Source: Metopolophium dirhodum
Lineage: Eukaryota > Arthropoda > Insecta > Hemiptera > Aphididae
Reading direction: 5' to 3'
NCBI RefSeq assembly: GCF_019925205.1
Contig: NC_083565.1
Coordinates: forward strand, 19,620,241 to 19,684,240
Length of the DNA stretch: 64,000 nucleotides
How positions within the stretch are numbered: the stretch's first letter is position 1; each line of letters opens with the position of its first letter. A model generated the notes under the pieces. The model was not told where the DNA came from, made no database searches, and was given only the letters and a program-made list of their open reading frames with translations. Below are positions 61,315-64,000 of the stretch, one piece after another. Both the position numbers and the translations under genes were made by a program.

Positions 61315-64000
61315 ACATCCCCGAGTAGAGAATTAACTCCCACGTCTTGTCCTTTTATTATTAGTTTATTACTTCTTAATAATACGCCATATTTTATCAC
61401 ATATTTTTATGCGAGAGGTAGACATCGTTTTTAATTTTTGAAGATATCTTTACATGTACAATTATAATAATATCTATGCAATAAAAATACTGATGATACC
61501 TACCTATTTATCAGATATGGACATAATGTATACATATTCAGATTTTCAATTTTCATGACAATATTTTGTGCATGCAGTTCGATATCTTTTATATTATACG
61601 ACTTAACTGTAAATTTAAGATTTTATAAAATTAACAATGATTGTTTGTTATATCTTATAAGGCTTTAATAGCAAAACATAACATAATAGTAATATACATC
61701 ACTACGAATAAACAAACATTGTTTGTTTAAAAATTTTAAGTTTTTCAAATAGATTTTTTGAATAACAATAAAAACCCTATTCTTGTGTTATCCGTTGGGA
61801 TTGGGATAGGAATGGCAAATCAAGGAGTATCCACACTGCCTATATAGATACAGCCACACAGTGGGTTCTATAGAATACGTATACGAAAGAACGTGGTTGT
61901 TGAGATAAACAACATTATATTATAATGTAATATTTTGTCATATATTATCTACTTAGTGTAGCCCATAATATAATATGGTATTTACGTTGCAAAACAAATT
62001 AATCGTTTTTCGCAATATAAATATATAATAGGCGAATGACAGGGATTTTGACACCGAAACCGGAGACGAGAATCTAAAATATCTGTAAGATCAAATGGAG
62101 GTTAGTTTGTATGTAATTAAATTATATTGATATTATAATATAATATACTTATTATTATTTTAATTCATTTAGAATTACAACAGAAATACAACAATTAACC
62201 AACAAACCTTATTTAAAATTAAACATCCAGTTATTAATTTATTTTTAACTTTGGTTATATTTAATATTAATAAACGAAAATATTTTTTTATTTATCATGT
62301 CATTTTTATTTCAAGTTCAAATCTCGACAAAATTGAAAATTACGAAAATTTACAAATTATTTTGTATTAGAAATTTCAAATTTATAAACTAGTAAGCTTA
62401 CCTGTGCATTGTGCTGTATTAATTATGATTTAGTTTTAAATTATTAAAATTATTTAATAAAAGGTTGATTTTCATGATTTATAATATTTGCTTTTTAAAT
62501 GTAATTGTTATTAAATTAGATAATAAATTAATGTCGGAAGCATTTCTTTTAAACAATTTGTGTTAATCGTGAATTAATTTCCAAAACTAGATAAATTTAC
62601 ATTATATTCTCAATGAATGTATTACACACGCACACGTCTTCCAAATGTTGTGTTAAAAATTGTGGGGAATATGTTGGTACAAAATTGGTAGGTATTATGT
62701 ACAATTATTTATAAAAAATAAACGACGGATATCCTGCAATCTCACGTAAAATGTCAAAGAACGATAATATGTAATATTTTAATTTTTTTATTTATAAGAG
62801 CGATAAGCAACTATTTATGGAGGGGGGGGGGATAATTATAAGTAAAGATGGTAAAATTTCTTCACGAGTCAGTTGTACCAATACGGCTGTACTGGAACTC
62901 AACTAATACATAATATAAGGTAGGTACCTATTTAATAATAAAAAACAATGGGAACAGCCCCTACAGCGAATAGTGCTTTCAGTGCCCCTGACAATTATTT
63001 ATTTAAATATGATGAATACATTTGAAAAAATATAATTAAATAATGAATGTTCAATGCTGATTGAATGAAAAATGATTTGCAACGTATTTTTATGCATTTC
63101 GCGCTCGGAAATACAATATTTAAGTCTACGTCACTCGGTTAGCAGACTGTCCGTGGCAATAAATTAATTTTATTCTAACTTCTAAGTCTAATAAGTACAT
63201 TTGGAAGAATATTAAAAACAAACTTACGCATGCATCGACTCTCTCGATTAAATATAGCCAAGCTATTTCTGGAGTGCAGTATTTAAACTGACGCCGAAGG
63301 AATAGCTTTCTTCATCCGTCTTGATTGCGCTTCGAGCTATAGAAGTATTGAGACATTTAAAAAAAATAATGCTTGTTAACGACCTGCAGTTACTATAATA
63401 ACGACAGTCAATGTAGCCTTTTTTTTGGAAGATTGGTGTTTGCCATGGAATATGGATGCTAGATATAATAATATGATGAGTCCATAGACGATATACCTTA
63501 AACTAGAGAGCCATATTATATTTTATATTTTTATTATCCAGGCCTCTACCTTAAACCGTGAATCAGGTCTACCATTTACGGATAAATCATATTTTCTTTT
63601 CTAAGAGCTTACGTAAATTTGTCGTGTGATTGTGTGAAATTAGTCGCGGTGCACTTTCGTCGCGATACGTGAATACTGAATACTGGTTTAAGAACATTAT
63701 CTAAGTACCTACATATTATTATTTGAACATAAATATAGTATTTATAATCAATGATATTAATATGTACGCTATATAGGTGTATCTCGGTTTAAGTGTATTT
63801 CAGTTTTAGTGTACGAGTGTTGTACCTCAGTTACCTACTTAGTACTTACTGTGTGCACGCATTTCAGTCGACTGTGTAGTGGTAGTCTAGTGCTAATTGT
63901 ATAGTTAATACAAAAATCATAATTATTAATATGCTTGGTTTTGAATCTAGCCCCCCACCTTCATAAAAATTTGGTAAATATGATATGCGTATTATAAAAA
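61315..64000. other. AT-rich DNA without recognisable gene; possible initiator cluster near 63.8 kb
   Basis: No coding exon could be assigned. A 10-G run lies at 62822-62831. Near 63795-63885 several TCAGT strings (the insect initiator consensus) occur in a slightly less AT-rich stretch, which might mark a transcription start region at the edge of the window. There is no TATA box or supporting coding exon. Confidence 0.35.

Noticed and set aside
1..64000. CRISPR array, operon or prokaryotic defence system
   Set aside because: No regularly spaced direct repeats, no compact gene clusters, and splice-site-defined exons show that the DNA is eukaryotic.

Overview
The window looks like nuclear DNA of an aphid (Hemiptera: Aphididae). 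It is very AT-rich, coding capacity is sparse and split by GT-AG introns, hAT, Tc1/mariner-type, LINE and MITE relics are scattered throughout, and the strings TAGGTAC/GTACCTA recur constantly, which I associate with aphid genomes. Most long open frames are low-complexity AT-rich chance frames. No tRNA, rRNA, CRISPR array or prokaryotic operon is visible.

One multi-exon gene can be assembled with confidence. It lies on the plus strand at 51311-53451, has eight exons with exact GT/AG junctions in consistent phase, and encodes 449 residues. The C-terminal half is a trimethylguanosine synthase (TGS1) type RNA-cap methyltransferase with the SAM-binding DPFCGAGGN and catalytic SPPWGGP motifs. The N-terminal half, nearly all from one GC-rich exon, carries two strongly hydrophobic segments not expected in TGS1. 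Just downstream, 53471-54013 holds a decayed, inverted copy of exons 4-6 of the same gene. The best poly(A) signal lies beyond that copy, so the transcript could fold back on itself.

Layout. 1-10 kb: AT-rich DNA with a minus-strand relic of a dispersed repeat, a 1.8 kb DNA transposon with perfect 38-bp inverted repeats and a single transposase-like first exon (4448-6247), a hAT-type MITE (7430-7859) and a Jockey-like LINE ORF1 remnant (about 9760-10067). 10-44 kb: mostly empty AT-rich DNA, three plus-strand copies of one dispersed repeat (about 17.95, 23.0 and 33.65 kb), a possible secreted-protein first exon (16185-16242), a Helitron-like relic (about 28.1-28.8 kb) and a TATA-bearing GC-rich block (about 30.3 kb). 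44.8-50 kb: several CpG/GC-rich blocks that look like promoters or 5' exons, a hAT MITE with a perfect 8-bp target duplication (45424-45980), a mariner-type MITE with about 165-bp inverted repeats (47411-48068), and a pair of stem-loops with the same 15-base loop but different stems (49785-49828, 49907-49963). 51-54.3 kb: the TGS1-like gene and its inverted pseudogene. 54.5-57.5 kb: LINE tail fragments, a dead ZBED/SCAND3-like hAT transposase and another MITE. 57.5-64 kb: AT-rich DNA with one hAT-MITE fragment.

The points most worth following up are the membrane-segment/TGS1 fusion with its inverted copy, the twin covarying stem-loops, the unclassified 1.8 kb transposon, and the CpG-rich blocks with strong minus-strand splice donors, which imply genes whose other exons I could not find.
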